Origin: Legionellaceae bacterium UBA2794
Lineage (GTDB): Bacteria; Pseudomonadota; Gammaproteobacteria; Legionellales; Legionellaceae
Length of the DNA stretch: 35,376 bases
NCBI GenBank assembly: GCA_002352055.1
Contig: DEHS01000031.1
Span: forward strand, 14,993 to 50,368
Reading direction: 5' to 3'
Below, in pieces: positions 23,828 to 32,632 of this stretch. The translations under genes and the position numbers were made by a program. Position 1 is the stretch's first letter; every line of letters begins with the position of its first letter. The notes under the pieces were generated by a model. The model was not told the DNA's origin. It was given only the letters and a program-made list of their open reading frames with translations, and did no database searches.

Positions 23828-24406
23828 ATGGCAACTAAAAAGATGAAGGAAGCAACAATGGGTGATCTTCAACGGAATTGGGGCTGGGTTTTAGGGTTGG
23901 GGATTTTATTTGTTATTTTAGGAGTTATTGGTTTAGGTAGTGTGGTAGGTTTAACTTTATTCAGTATTCTGTTTTTTGGTGCATTACTCATTATTTGCGG
24001 CATAACTCAGATAATTGATGTATTTCAACATAAAGAATGGAAGGGTATCATTTGGCAAGCCTTAATTGCAGTGTTATACATTGCAGCAGGGTGCGTCGTT
24101 TTTTATGATCCTACTTTAGCTTCAGCACTATTTACCGCAATTCTTGCCGGTATTTTAATTGTAATCGGTCTCACCCGCATCATTATGGCGTTCACTTTAA
24201 AAGAATCCAAGGGCTGGCTATGGCTATTACTTGCTGGAATTACTGCCATAATATTAGGTGTTTTAATTATGATGCATTGGCCCATGAGCGGATTTTGGGT
24301 TATTGGATTATTTATCGCCATTGAAATTATGGTCACTGGCTGGACCTATATTTTTATCGCTTTAGCGTTACGAAGTGAACGTTCAAAATCATTAAAAAAA
24401 GCCTAA
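23828..24406 (+). CDS. hdeD: HdeD-family inner membrane protein of the lqs cluster
   Basis: Six-helix inner membrane protein of the HdeD/DUF308 family (E. coli HdeD is linked to acid resistance at high density). I start at ATG 23828 because AGGA lies five bases upstream; this gives MATKKMKEATMGDLQRNWGW and 192 residues (E. coli 190). The helices come as three similar pairs, with FFGALLIICGITQIIDVFQH, FTAILAGILIVIGLTRIIMAF and WPMSGFWVIGLFIAIEIMVT. Located between lqsR and lqsS as in L. pneumophila; its role in quorum sensing is unclear. Only 16 bases separate its stop from the convergent lqsS stop. Confidence 0.92.
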   Translation: MATKKMKEATMGDLQRNWGWVLGLGILFVILGVIGLGSVVGLTLFSILFFGALLIICGITQIIDVFQHKEWKGIIWQALIAVLYIAAGCVVFYDPTLASALFTAILAGILIVIGLTRIIMAFTLKESKGWLWLLLAGITAIILGVLIMMHWPMSGFWVIGLFIAIEIMVTGWTYIFIALALRSERSKSLKKA

Positions 24407-24416
24407 CCTGTTACCA

Positions 24417-24437
24417 GTTGGGTCACCCAGACCCAAC
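24417..24437. repeat. Hairpin at the hdeD/lqsS convergent ends
   Basis: GTTGGGT (24417-24423) and ACCCAAC (24431-24437) form a 7-bp stem with a 7-base loop, overlapping the last codons of lqsS. There is no T run on either side, so it is at best a pausing or 3'-protecting element, not a typical terminator. Confidence 0.4.
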
Positions 24438-25730
24438 TACCTCATCTATAACTGGAAAACTTAATGTAAATAAAGCATATTCATTTTCTTTTGCATCGCA
24501 CGTTATGTTACCGCCAAATCCATTCATTACTAATTTACAAAAAGATAAACCAATACCTGTACCCATAAACGTTGTGGTATAGAAATGATTAAATAACCGA
24601 GATAATTGTTGGCTATTCATCCCCTTACCGGTATCTTTAAAATATAAATAATTAAATTTGTCACCACATGCAGTCCATATGGTAATTTCACCTCGCTGCG
24701 CTACGGCTATCACATAAAGAGCATTTTTAATAAGATTAAATAACACATGCTGCATTAATAGCCTAGAGCCCCTGAATATGAAATCCCCCGACCAGGAGAT
24801 TAACGCGCGTTCCCCTGATGTTTGAAAAGGATATCGATCTATCGCCTCACTGAGGCATTCTTTAACTGAGCACGTTTCAAATAGACAGTTTTGTAGTGAG
24901 TTTTCACGACCTGCTTTGATTAAAAGCATGTCAATAATCGTATTGGCGTAGTCAATTTCACTAACGATGCGATCACTAACTCCCTTAAGCTCATGCAAAC
25001 GTCGTTGGCGTAACGGGGTTTTAATTAACTCATGCTCTTTTGCCGTCTGATATCCCTCGACTAAACCGGGAAGGTAATGCACTAATGCTTGTGCGCCACT
25101 CTTTATACCCAATAGAGGCGTTCTTAATTCATGAGCTATCATTCCTGCTGCGGCAGCCACTCCAGCCAACTTTTGTTGTTGCAACATGGCTGTTTTATAA
25201 TTTAATGTAGAGCCGGCTAAAACCGTAAATAAAATTACCAGACTCATCTCAATATGCTCTTCTCCAAAATACATTTGAGTGGAAAAGAGAGCATAGGCAA
25301 TCAGGGCAAACAAAACTCCCAAGACCAACACAATGGATAAACTCAGTAAATCAACAAGTAAAACCAATAAAAAAACACTGCACAGCAAGGACATAGCCGA
25401 TATAACATTGGCCTGATTCATCAAAAACATAAAAGTAAAAAAGAAGGGCAAGGTAAATAATAAAGTAAAAAACCAATACCATGAGACGTATTTTTTATAT
25501 TGATTGCGCCAATAAGGTGTCAGCATTAATACCAGACCAAGCATACTGCCTATGAGACGTAATTCCAGATTTTCATAAGGTTGAGGGAACCAGAAAACCC
25601 AGACAAAATAAAATAAAGGAAAACCGAAGAAACCTATGGCACCCACTGCAATCAATTGATGGGCTGAATTAAATAAACTCCGCTGCATGGAATCATCTAA
25701 ATGTCGAACAATTTTTTTAAACTGCCACAT
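24423..25730 (-). CDS. lqsS: Quorum-sensing sensor histidine kinase LqsS
   Basis: Membrane histidine kinase that senses LAI-1 and acts through LqsR. 435 residues. Six hydrophobic helices lie in about 25-180 and probably bind the lipophilic signal. The phospho-acceptor is His200 in GMIAHELRTPLLGIK, followed by the N box LFNLIKNAL, the G1 box KDTGKGMNSQQ and the G2 box GTGIGLSFC. AAGGAG lies five bases before the ATG. Divergent from hemC across 231 bases in which I found no clear promoter. Confidence 0.95.
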   Translation of the reverse strand: MWQFKKIVRHLDDSMQRSLFNSAHQLIAVGAIGFFGFPLFYFVWVFWFPQPYENLELRLIGSMLGLVLMLTPYWRNQYKKYVSWYWFFTLLFTLPFFFTFMFLMNQANVISAMSLLCSVFLLVLLVDLLSLSIVLVLGVLFALIAYALFSTQMYFGEEHIEMSLVILFTVLAGSTLNYKTAMLQQQKLAGVAAAAGMIAHELRTPLLGIKSGAQALVHYLPGLVEGYQTAKEHELIKTPLRQRRLHELKGVSDRIVSEIDYANTIIDMLLIKAGRENSLQNCLFETCSVKECLSEAIDRYPFQTSGERALISWSGDFIFRGSRLLMQHVLFNLIKNALYVIAVAQRGEITIWTACGDKFNYLYFKDTGKGMNSQQLSRLFNHFYTTTFMGTGIGLSFCKLVMNGFGGNITCDAKENEYALFTLSFPVIDEVVGSG

Positions 25731-25961
25731 CCTTGCTCCTTAGACCTTAATCTTGAGTCATGTTACCAATAATGCCAGAGCAAACCATTACCTCTAAGAA
25801 AAGAAATATCATAAAGGAATACATCGAGTTAAAAAACATATTTGATGTGCAGTTTTATTGGTTAAAGTAGATTCTGAACGATATCGGTGTTTTGTCCCAA
25901 ACTGCCATTAAAGAAGAATCGATGCTATGATGCGGACTAAATCATCTGTTTTTGCCCGACA

Positions 25962-26891
25962 ATGAAATCAAGAACATTACGCATTGCAACCCGTCAAAGC
26001 CCTCTTGCATTATGGCAAGCAAATCATATTCGGAACATGTTGTTAGAAAAATGGCCCATGCATACTATTGAACTTTTGCCTATGGTGACTTCGGGTGACA
26101 AATTTCTAAAAGACAAATTGTTAGCGGAAGGGGGTAAGGGATTGTTTGTTAAAGAGCTGGAAGAGGCTTTACTGGATAAACGTGCAGACCTGGCGGTTCA
26201 TTCCACAAAGGACATGCCTGCAATGCTCCCTGAGGGGTTATGCCTGAGCGCCATATGTAAACGCGATAATCCTTCTGATGCTTTGATTAGTTTAAACTAT
26301 TACAGCATAGACGCATTACCCCCAGGGGCTATTATCGGAACTTCTAGTCTTAGAAGACAATCGCAATTATTAGCCTACAGGCCCGATTTCATCATTAAAA
26401 CACTGCGAGGTAACATTAATACCCGTCTGGCAAAGCTTGGTGCAGGCGAATACGATGCTATAATTCTCGCAGCAGCTGGTTTAGAGCGTATGGGCTATGA
26501 AGGATTAATTACTCAAATATTATCTGAGAATATAATGCTTCCCACGTGTGGGCAAGGAGCATTATGCATTGAGAGCCGCACTGATGATGCCGAAATTCTG
26601 GAGCTTATCCGTGTATTAAACGACAATGAATCTGCTCTATGTGTTAATACCGAGCGCCTGGTTAATGCGCAGTTAGGGGGTAATTGTCATGTTCCATTGG
26701 CCGTATTCTGTACCTTGTCTGCAACGAATGAAATTGTTCTGCGTGCTCGCATATTAAGTCTTGATGGGGTACATGTAATCGAAGACCAACAAAAAGGAAC
26801 TGTCGAAGAGGCGCGACAAATCGCAGAGCGATGTACACAATCATTATTTTCTCAAGGGGCTGCGGCGTTAATTAACGCCGCAAAAATATGA
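25962..26891 (+). CDS. hemC: Porphobilinogen deaminase (hydroxymethylbilane synthase)
   Basis: Links four porphobilinogens into hydroxymethylbilane in tetrapyrrole synthesis. Residues RIATRQSPLALWQA, STKDMPAMLPEG (catalytic Asp84), GTSSLRRQSQL, LRGNINTRLAKL and QLGGNCHVPLA (Cys242, holding the dipyrromethane cofactor) are all in family positions. 309 residues (E. coli 313). No strong ribosome binding site precedes the ATG. Overlaps hemD as ATGA; first gene of hemCDXY. Confidence 0.97.
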   Translation: MKSRTLRIATRQSPLALWQANHIRNMLLEKWPMHTIELLPMVTSGDKFLKDKLLAEGGKGLFVKELEEALLDKRADLAVHSTKDMPAMLPEGLCLSAICKRDNPSDALISLNYYSIDALPPGAIIGTSSLRRQSQLLAYRPDFIIKTLRGNINTRLAKLGAGEYDAIILAAAGLERMGYEGLITQILSENIMLPTCGQGALCIESRTDDAEILELIRVLNDNESALCVNTERLVNAQLGGNCHVPLAVFCTLSATNEIVLRARILSLDGVHVIEDQQKGTVEEARQIAERCTQSLFSQGAAALINAAKI

Positions 26892-27658
26892 AGCAACTAC
26901 AGGGTTTACGCATTTTAAACACCCGCCCCCAACAACAGGCCGCGGGTCTCACTCAATTGATTGAAACTGAAGCAGGGATTGTTGTTTCTTGTCCCACTAT
27001 AGAGATTCAAGCGACCCAGAATAACTGGGTAACCACTTTGCCTGATTTAAATACAGTATCTCACGCCATTTTTATCAGTGCGAATGCGGTGAACTTTTCC
27101 GTGGAAAAGCTTTACATGAAGCAACATTGGCCTGGCTCGATTCATATTATTGCTATAGGTGAAAGCACGGCCAAAGCATTAAATAAATTCAATATTAAGG
27201 TCCATGATATTCCTTCCTTTCCTGACGGTGAGCATTTATTAAAATTAAACAGCCTAAGGTATTTAAAAAATCAAACCGTGCTATTATTTAAAGGATGCGG
27301 TGGTAGAGTCCTTATCGAAAAAGATTTAATAATCAAAGGTGCTCAAGTGATAGCACTTGATGTTTACCGCCGAACCATGCCAAAAATCAACAAGGGATTT
27401 TTGAATTCTATCTGGCGTGATGATATGGTGGATATTATACTGTTAACTAGCGAACAATCGATTCGTAACCTTTTTAAAATGTTTCCTGAGGAAGCCCTGA
27501 CTTGGCTGCAAAATAAACCTTGTCTTGTGATCAGCAAACGATTAGCAGAAATTGCATCAAAATTTGGTATTAAAAAAATAATCACTAGCCATCCTAATCG
27601 GATGATGAATACGTTGTTTGACTATAATCAAGGATTAATCCATGGCCAACAGCTCTGA
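26888..27658 (+). CDS. hemD: Uroporphyrinogen-III synthase
   Basis: Closes hydroxymethylbilane with inversion of ring D. The family is poorly conserved, but ILNTRPQQQAAGL, IFISANAV, AIGESTAKAL, LLFKGCGGRVLIEK and LLTSEQSIRNLF are typical. 256 residues (E. coli 246). The start overlaps the hemC stop (ATGA), and its 3' end overlaps the start of hemX by 17 bases. Position confirms the assignment. Confidence 0.92.
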   Translation: MKQLQGLRILNTRPQQQAAGLTQLIETEAGIVVSCPTIEIQATQNNWVTTLPDLNTVSHAIFISANAVNFSVEKLYMKQHWPGSIHIIAIGESTAKALNKFNIKVHDIPSFPDGEHLLKLNSLRYLKNQTVLLFKGCGGRVLIEKDLIIKGAQVIALDVYRRTMPKINKGFLNSIWRDDMVDIILLTSEQSIRNLFKMFPEEALTWLQNKPCLVISKRLAEIASKFGIKKIITSHPNRMMNTLFDYNQGLIHGQQL

Positions 27659-28775
27659 AGAAGAAAAAAAAGAAACCAGACCAATAAAAAAAAACCTGTT
27701 ACCAAAACCTAACGAGACAGTGCCCTCGAAAAATACCAATTGGGCTCATTACTACCCTTGGCTCATCGGTCTTGCGCTCGCCACAGCTCTTTTATCAGTT
27801 GGTATCGCACTATACACAGTTCAAAATAGTCAGGCGTCGCAACAAAAGTGGATTGATGAGAATAAATCTCTATCTTCACAACTCAGCCAATTAGAACAAA
27901 AGCAAGGCAAAGCGCAAGAGCAAATTGATGCCAAAGAAGAGAATATACAGCAGGCACAACAAGAATTACAAAATAAAATGGATAATGTAACCACTCAGCT
28001 AGATAAAGCCATGACGCAACGTTTATATCAAAATGAAGGCTGGCTTCTACTTAAAGCACGTTATTATATGGAACTGGCACAAATAAATACCCATTGGAGT
28101 GATAATTACAGTGCAACGATAGCTTTGCTAGAGCAGTCGGATAAATTACTGACTCAGCTAAATGATCCCAAAGTCTTTACTGTAAGACAAGCTATAGCGC
28201 AAGAAATAGCACAATTGAAAGTTGCCCCATCACTTGATATTGCCGGTTTATTAAGTCAATTAGATGCAGCACAAACAAGCGTTGATTCACTTACCCTTCA
28301 AACACCTCATTCAGGAAATAACGACCAATCTGTTGAACAAACTACAACATCCCCAAATAACACTACCTGGCGCACGCGTTTCAATGAAAGTGTCAGTCTA
28401 CTTGAAAAAATGGTAGTCATTCGGCGCAATGATGATGATATCAAACCTTTAATTTCGCCTTTAATGGAGTCGGTTTTAAAAGACAGTATTCGATTAAATT
28501 TACAAGAGGCGCAATGGGCGATATTAAATAATAACCCATTGGTTTATGAGTTGACCTTAAAACAGGCAATTAGAACTTTGAACAGAGGCTTCAATGAAGA
28601 CTCACCAAATACAACGGTTTTGTTAAAAAAACTAAATGAATTGCAAGCAATCAATTTAAAGATGGAAAAACCAAAAATCGGCACCGCATTACCTTTATTG
28701 AACCAACTCATTGAGAATAAAAAATCATTTATCAATGCTCCAGTACCCAGTAACAAAGGAGAGAATAAATCATGA
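27642..28775 (+). CDS. hemX: HemX-family membrane protein of the heme operon
   Basis: Single-span inner membrane protein of the HemX family (often mislabelled uroporphyrinogen-III methyltransferase). A charged cytoplasmic N-terminus (1-33) is followed by a helix (about 35-58, YPWLIGLALATALLSVGIAL), a Gln/Glu-rich coiled coil (about 60-125) and a periplasmic helical domain with WLLLKARYYMELAQI. 377 residues. AAGG lies eight bases before the ATG, inside hemD. The exact function is unknown; it may organise heme enzymes. Confidence 0.9.
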   Translation: MANSSEEEKKETRPIKKNLLPKPNETVPSKNTNWAHYYPWLIGLALATALLSVGIALYTVQNSQASQQKWIDENKSLSSQLSQLEQKQGKAQEQIDAKEENIQQAQQELQNKMDNVTTQLDKAMTQRLYQNEGWLLLKARYYMELAQINTHWSDNYSATIALLEQSDKLLTQLNDPKVFTVRQAIAQEIAQLKVAPSLDIAGLLSQLDAAQTSVDSLTLQTPHSGNNDQSVEQTTTSPNNTTWRTRFNESVSLLEKMVVIRRNDDDIKPLISPLMESVLKDSIRLNLQEAQWAILNNNPLVYELTLKQAIRTLNRGFNEDSPNTTVLLKKLNELQAINLKMEKPKIGTALPLLNQLIENKKSFINAPVPSNKGENKS

Positions 28776-29947
28776 TGCGCGTTCTAATTGCCTTTGTTAT
28801 TTTATTGGGGTCGGTATATCTGGGAATTCAACTGAGTCATGATCCAGGATATGTTCTAGTTAAAATGAATCACTGGACTATCGAGTCCACAGTTTGGGTT
28901 ATGGTATTTGGTTTGATTCTGCTATTTATGATTGCTCATATTTTATTACAAATTGTGCACAAGGTCGCAAAAACACCTGGTGAACTCAGTAAATGGAATT
29001 CAAAACGACTGGCACAAAAGGCGCAGGCAACCACACGATTAGGGCTTATTGAATACAGTGAAGGTTATTGGCAGAAAGCAAAACATCACTTAATACAAGC
29101 TCTTCCTAACACGGATACTCCTTTGCTTAATTATCTCACTGCAGCTCGTGCAGCACAAAAAATGGGCGATAGTCAGCTTCGAGATAATTATTTACGCGAA
29201 GCGCAACAATCCGTGCCTGAAGCTAAAATAGCGGTTGAACTCACTCAAGCTCAATTACAATTGGCCAATCATCAATGGGAACAAGCGTTAGCTACTTTAA
29301 GGCATTTACAAGATTTAGCCCCACGTCATCCTTATGTATTAAAGTTATTAATGAAACTTTATGAGCAAGTCAGAGATTGGCCCCAGCTGATTGAGCTACT
29401 TCCAGATTTAAAACGCTATGGTGTTGTGTCGGATCAAGATTTTGAAAAATTACAAAGTAACACTTATCTACAAGCATTGAGTGATTTGGCGAAACAAAAT
29501 CAATCTCAGGCAGCGGAGGATTTGTTTCAAACTTTACCAAAATCAGTGAGCCATAATCCGGAAATTATTGCCGAGTATGTTCGTCTCTTAATTAAAAATC
29601 AGAATCTTTCCAAAGCTGAATCCCTACTACGAAAAAGCCTAAAAAAACAATTCGATGCACAACTGATAGAACTCTATGGATTATTAAATTGTGAGGCTGG
29701 ACAGTTGGCTTTTGCTGAATCTCTGCTTAAAAAAAATCCGCGCTCTGCAGCATTACTTCTCTGCCTTGGGCGCTTGTGTATCGCCCAGCATTTATGGGGT
29801 AAGGCCAAAACATATCTGGAACAGTCGATTGAATTAAGTCCAACTCCGATAGCGTATAACGAATTAGGTAAACTTCACGAGCGGTTAAATGATTCGTTTC
29901 TCGCCTGTGAAAATTTTAAGAAAGGCTTATTGCTAGCTACGAAATAG
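28772..29947 (+). CDS. hemY: HemY-family TPR protein of the heme operon
   Basis: Inner membrane protein of the gammaproteobacterial HemY family, unrelated to protoporphyrinogen oxidase HemY of Gram-positives. Two N-terminal membrane helices (about 2-20 and 41-66), then TPR-like helical repeats: GLIEYSEGYWQKAKHHLIQA, QLANHQWEQALATLRHL, KTYLEQSIELSPTPIAYNEL. 391 residues (E. coli 398). Starts at ATGATG overlapping the hemX stop. Last gene of hemCDXY; role in heme delivery or enzyme assembly inferred. Confidence 0.92.
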   Translation: MMRVLIAFVILLGSVYLGIQLSHDPGYVLVKMNHWTIESTVWVMVFGLILLFMIAHILLQIVHKVAKTPGELSKWNSKRLAQKAQATTRLGLIEYSEGYWQKAKHHLIQALPNTDTPLLNYLTAARAAQKMGDSQLRDNYLREAQQSVPEAKIAVELTQAQLQLANHQWEQALATLRHLQDLAPRHPYVLKLLMKLYEQVRDWPQLIELLPDLKRYGVVSDQDFEKLQSNTYLQALSDLAKQNQSQAAEDLFQTLPKSVSHNPEIIAEYVRLLIKNQNLSKAESLLRKSLKKQFDAQLIELYGLLNCEAGQLAFAESLLKKNPRSAALLLCLGRLCIAQHLWGKAKTYLEQSIELSPTPIAYNELGKLHERLNDSFLACENFKKGLLLATK

Positions 29948-29986
29948 TAACTACCCCTTGTGTAAGTAACTTTAGAGTGAATTTAA

Positions 29987-30466
29987 ATGGAAAATTTTCT
30001 TGGATTAAACGAATTATTTGACTATGGACTTTATCTGCGCGGCTTTTTTATTACTCTCTATGCGATCATTTTGTTTAGAACCAACTCCGCTCGTCTTTTT
30101 GGCAGTCATTCTCCTTTAGATTTGGTTATTTATATCATTCTGGGTGCCATATTAGGAGAGGCTATAGTGAATAATATTCCTCTTTTACCGTCCATGATAG
30201 TGAGTGCCTTGATTATAGCCATTCATCGATTCCTCGCTTACCTTTCCTACAAATACCATGCGATTGGAAAATATATTAAAGGAGATAAACTTCCCATTGT
30301 GAAAGATGGAAAGTATATTCAAAAAAACCTCCGCTGCTGCAATATTACGCCAAACGATATCTTACAGGCATTACGTATTCAGCACAGTCTGGAAAAAATT
30401 GATACGATAAAAACTGCGACTCTGGAGCGCGGTGGTCAAATCTCTTTCATATTAAAAGGAAAATGA
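29987..30466 (+). CDS. YetF-like membrane protein (DUF421)
   Basis: 159 residues. Three hydrophobic helices in about 15-85 (YLRGFFITLYAIILFRTNSA, PLDLVIYIILGAILGEAIV, MIVSALIIAIHRFLAYL), followed by a cytoplasmic domain with the family's VKDGKYIQKNLRCCNITPNDILQALR. Shorter than Bacillus YetF (about 230). Biochemical role unknown; related proteins affect spore germinants and stress. 39 bases after hemY, so it could be read from the same transcript; convergent with the cation transporter gene. Confidence 0.82.
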   Translation: MENFLGLNELFDYGLYLRGFFITLYAIILFRTNSARLFGSHSPLDLVIYIILGAILGEAIVNNIPLLPSMIVSALIIAIHRFLAYLSYKYHAIGKYIKGDKLPIVKDGKYIQKNLRCCNITPNDILQALRIQHSLEKIDTIKTATLERGGQISFILKGK

Positions 30467-30492
30467 AAAATCCATTTTAAGCATTATTCTAA

Positions 30493-31419
30493 TTAACACC
30501 TTGACATAGACTCATGGCATGCATCATTACATTCAATTGTAGTTTGTTCCGTTTGTATGGTCACATGTTGAATTTGAAATTTGGTTTTTAATGTATTCAC
30601 TATTCTACCCCTTGCTTCATCTGATAATGATTGATTTGGCATATAGAAATGAACAGATAATGCATTCTCCTGAGTACTCATCGCCCAGATATGTAAATCG
30701 TGGATACTTTCTACTCCAGGGGTGGATAAAAGAAAATCATGAACAGCACCCAAAGATATATTGCGAGGAACCCCGTCTATTATTAAGCGAAAACTATCGG
30801 AAAATAAGGACCATGTTCCTCTGAGGATGACCAAGGCAATTAATAAACCGAGTACAGGGTCAATCCACAACCATCCTGTAACATAGATTAACGCAGCACC
30901 TATAACCACTCCCACAGAAATTAAAGCATCATACAGTAGATGAAGGTAAGCGCCCCGGATATTTAAATCTTCGGTTCCACGCAGGAAAAGCATTGCAGTG
31001 ACTCCGTTAACTACGATACCAATTCCTGCCACTATCATGACTGATACTGCTTTAATTTCCTGGGGTGAAAACAGCTGATACATCGCCTCTGTTGCGATAA
31101 TACCACAGGTAAATACCAGCAGTATTCCGTTTACTAATGCTGCCAGAATTGAGGTTTTTTTCCAACCATAAGTAGCACGCTCAGTAGGCTTTCGTTTCAT
31201 GAGTCCGGTAGCAATCCATGCTAAAACCAGACTTAATACATCACCTAAATTATGGAACGCATCTGCTAATAAACTCGTTGAGTTTGCGATATAAGCAAAT
31301 ATTATTTGTAGTATGACAAAAAGACTATTAGCAACAATCGCAATCAGAAAGGCTTTATTATAGGTCACTTCGCTATGATGATGTGTATGATTATCGGCCC
31401 CATGATGAGAATGAGTCAT
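30493..31419 (-). CDS. Cation diffusion facilitator, zinc/cadmium/cobalt efflux type
   Basis: Proton-coupled divalent metal exporter of the inner membrane, closest in look to ZitB/CzcD. A His-rich N-terminus (MTHSHHGADNHTHHHSE) is followed by six helices; metal-site motif HNLGD in SLLADAFHNLGDVLSLVLAW (helix 2) and LLYDALISVG (helix 5). The cytoplasmic C-terminal domain has VHDFLLSTPGVESIHDLHIWAMS, and the Cys/His-rich tail CNDACHESMSRC may bind metal. 308 residues. Nine bases beyond queH, so likely in the cca-orn-queH transcript. Confidence 0.9.
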   Translation of the reverse strand: MTHSHHGADNHTHHHSEVTYNKAFLIAIVANSLFVILQIIFAYIANSTSLLADAFHNLGDVLSLVLAWIATGLMKRKPTERATYGWKKTSILAALVNGILLVFTCGIIATEAMYQLFSPQEIKAVSVMIVAGIGIVVNGVTAMLFLRGTEDLNIRGAYLHLLYDALISVGVVIGAALIYVTGWLWIDPVLGLLIALVILRGTWSLFSDSFRLIIDGVPRNISLGAVHDFLLSTPGVESIHDLHIWAMSTQENALSVHFYMPNQSLSDEARGRIVNTLKTKFQIQHVTIQTEQTTIECNDACHESMSRC

Positions 31420-31427
31420 TACATGTC

Positions 31428-32078
31428 CTATTTTGATTCTTCAGTATAATAATTAATGCCAATTTTAATTCTGTCGCGAGTTTTTTGTTTTCGCCATGCA
31501 TTTGTATCACGTAATGAGTAAACACACCCACAGTATTCCTGTTTGTAGAACTCTTCCCGCTTGGCAATTTCATACATTGATTCAGAGCCACCATTCTTTC
31601 GCCAGTTATAAGTCCAATATTCCAGCTCAGGGTAATGACTTGCCGCACGGATCCCTGAGTCATTAATCTGATTCATGTCTTTCCAGCGCGAGATTCCCAA
31701 GGAACTGCATATCACCGGGAACCCATGCTCATATGCATATAACGCGGTGCGTTCAAAACGCATATCAAAGCACATAGTACATCGCTTTCCCCGTTCAGGC
31801 TCCCATTCCAGACCTTTGGCCCGCTCAAACCAATTTTCCTTATCATAATCAGCATCAATAAAGGGAATATTATGTTTTTGGGCAAATGCTACATTTTCCT
31901 GTTTCCTAATTTCATACTCCTGTACGGGATGGATATTAGGATTATAAAAAAATATGGAAAAATTGATTTCGGAAAACACCAAAGCTTCCATGACCTCACC
32001 CGAACAAGGGGCACAACAAGAGTGCAGCAGTAATTTGTCTGCGCCGTTTGGTAGTTCCAGTTTTTCTCTCTCTATCAT
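31428..32078 (-). CDS. queH: Epoxyqueuosine reductase QueH
   Basis: Final step of queuosine synthesis: reduces epoxyqueuosine to queuosine in tRNA, without cobalamin, replacing QueG. DUF208 motifs: LLLHSCCAPCSGEVMEAL (Cys21, Cys22, Cys25), FFYNPNIHPVQEYEIR, the GKRCTMCFDMRFERTA CxxC and EYCGCVYSLRD. These cysteines carry the iron-sulfur cluster and a neighbouring metal. 216 residues. Overlaps the orn stop as ATGA. tgt lies in the same window, so two steps of the pathway are present. Confidence 0.93.
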   Translation of the reverse strand: MIEREKLELPNGADKLLLHSCCAPCSGEVMEALVFSEINFSIFFYNPNIHPVQEYEIRKQENVAFAQKHNIPFIDADYDKENWFERAKGLEWEPERGKRCTMCFDMRFERTALYAYEHGFPVICSSLGISRWKDMNQINDSGIRAASHYPELEYWTYNWRKNGGSESMYEIAKREEFYKQEYCGCVYSLRDTNAWRKQKTRDRIKIGINYYTEESK

Positions 32079-32632
32079 TTTGTAACATCCACTGCATTAA
32101 TAAAATGTTTTCTATAATAAACCAATTCATTTATTGAGTCTTTGATATCATCCAAGGCTAAATGTTTGGATTCTTTGGTTATGCCAGCTAACAGCTCTGG
32201 TCGCCAACGTATAGCTAATTCTTTCAGGGTACTCACATCGAGATTGCGATAATGGAAAAACATTGCGAGCTCAGGCATGTATTTGTATAAAAATCGGCGA
32301 TCCTGGCAGATACTATTTCCACACATAGGAGATTTACCTTTATCAAGATACTGTTTTAAAAACTCAATAGTGGCCTGTTCCGCATCCGATTCTCCAATGG
32401 TACTTTCCAGTACTCGCTTTACCAGACCTGATTGATTATGTTGTCTGGTGTTCCAGGAATCCATGCCATCGATTAAATCCTTAGGTTGAGATATTGCAAT
32501 TACAGGTCCTTCAGCAAGAATGTTAAGATTCGCATCAGTAACGACAGTTGCTATCTCGATAATTCGATCCTGTTCAGGCTCAAGGCCAGTCATTTCCAAA
32601 TCGATCCAGATTAAATTTTGATTATTTTTCAT
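32075..32632 (-). CDS. orn: Oligoribonuclease
   Basis: 3'-5' exonuclease that degrades two- to five-base RNAs, including pGpG from cyclic di-GMP turnover. DEDDh signatures: IWIDLEMTGLEPEQDRIIEIA (Asp11, Glu13), GNSICQDRRFLYKYMPEL, then the His-Ala-Leu-Asp element as KHLALDDIKDSI. 185 residues (E. coli 181). Its start overlaps the cca end by 11 bases and its stop overlaps queH. Confidence 0.97.
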   Translation of the reverse strand: MKNNQNLIWIDLEMTGLEPEQDRIIEIATVVTDANLNILAEGPVIAISQPKDLIDGMDSWNTRQHNQSGLVKRVLESTIGESDAEQATIEFLKQYLDKGKSPMCGNSICQDRRFLYKYMPELAMFFHYRNLDVSTLKELAIRWRPELLAGITKESKHLALDDIKDSINELVYYRKHFINAVDVTK

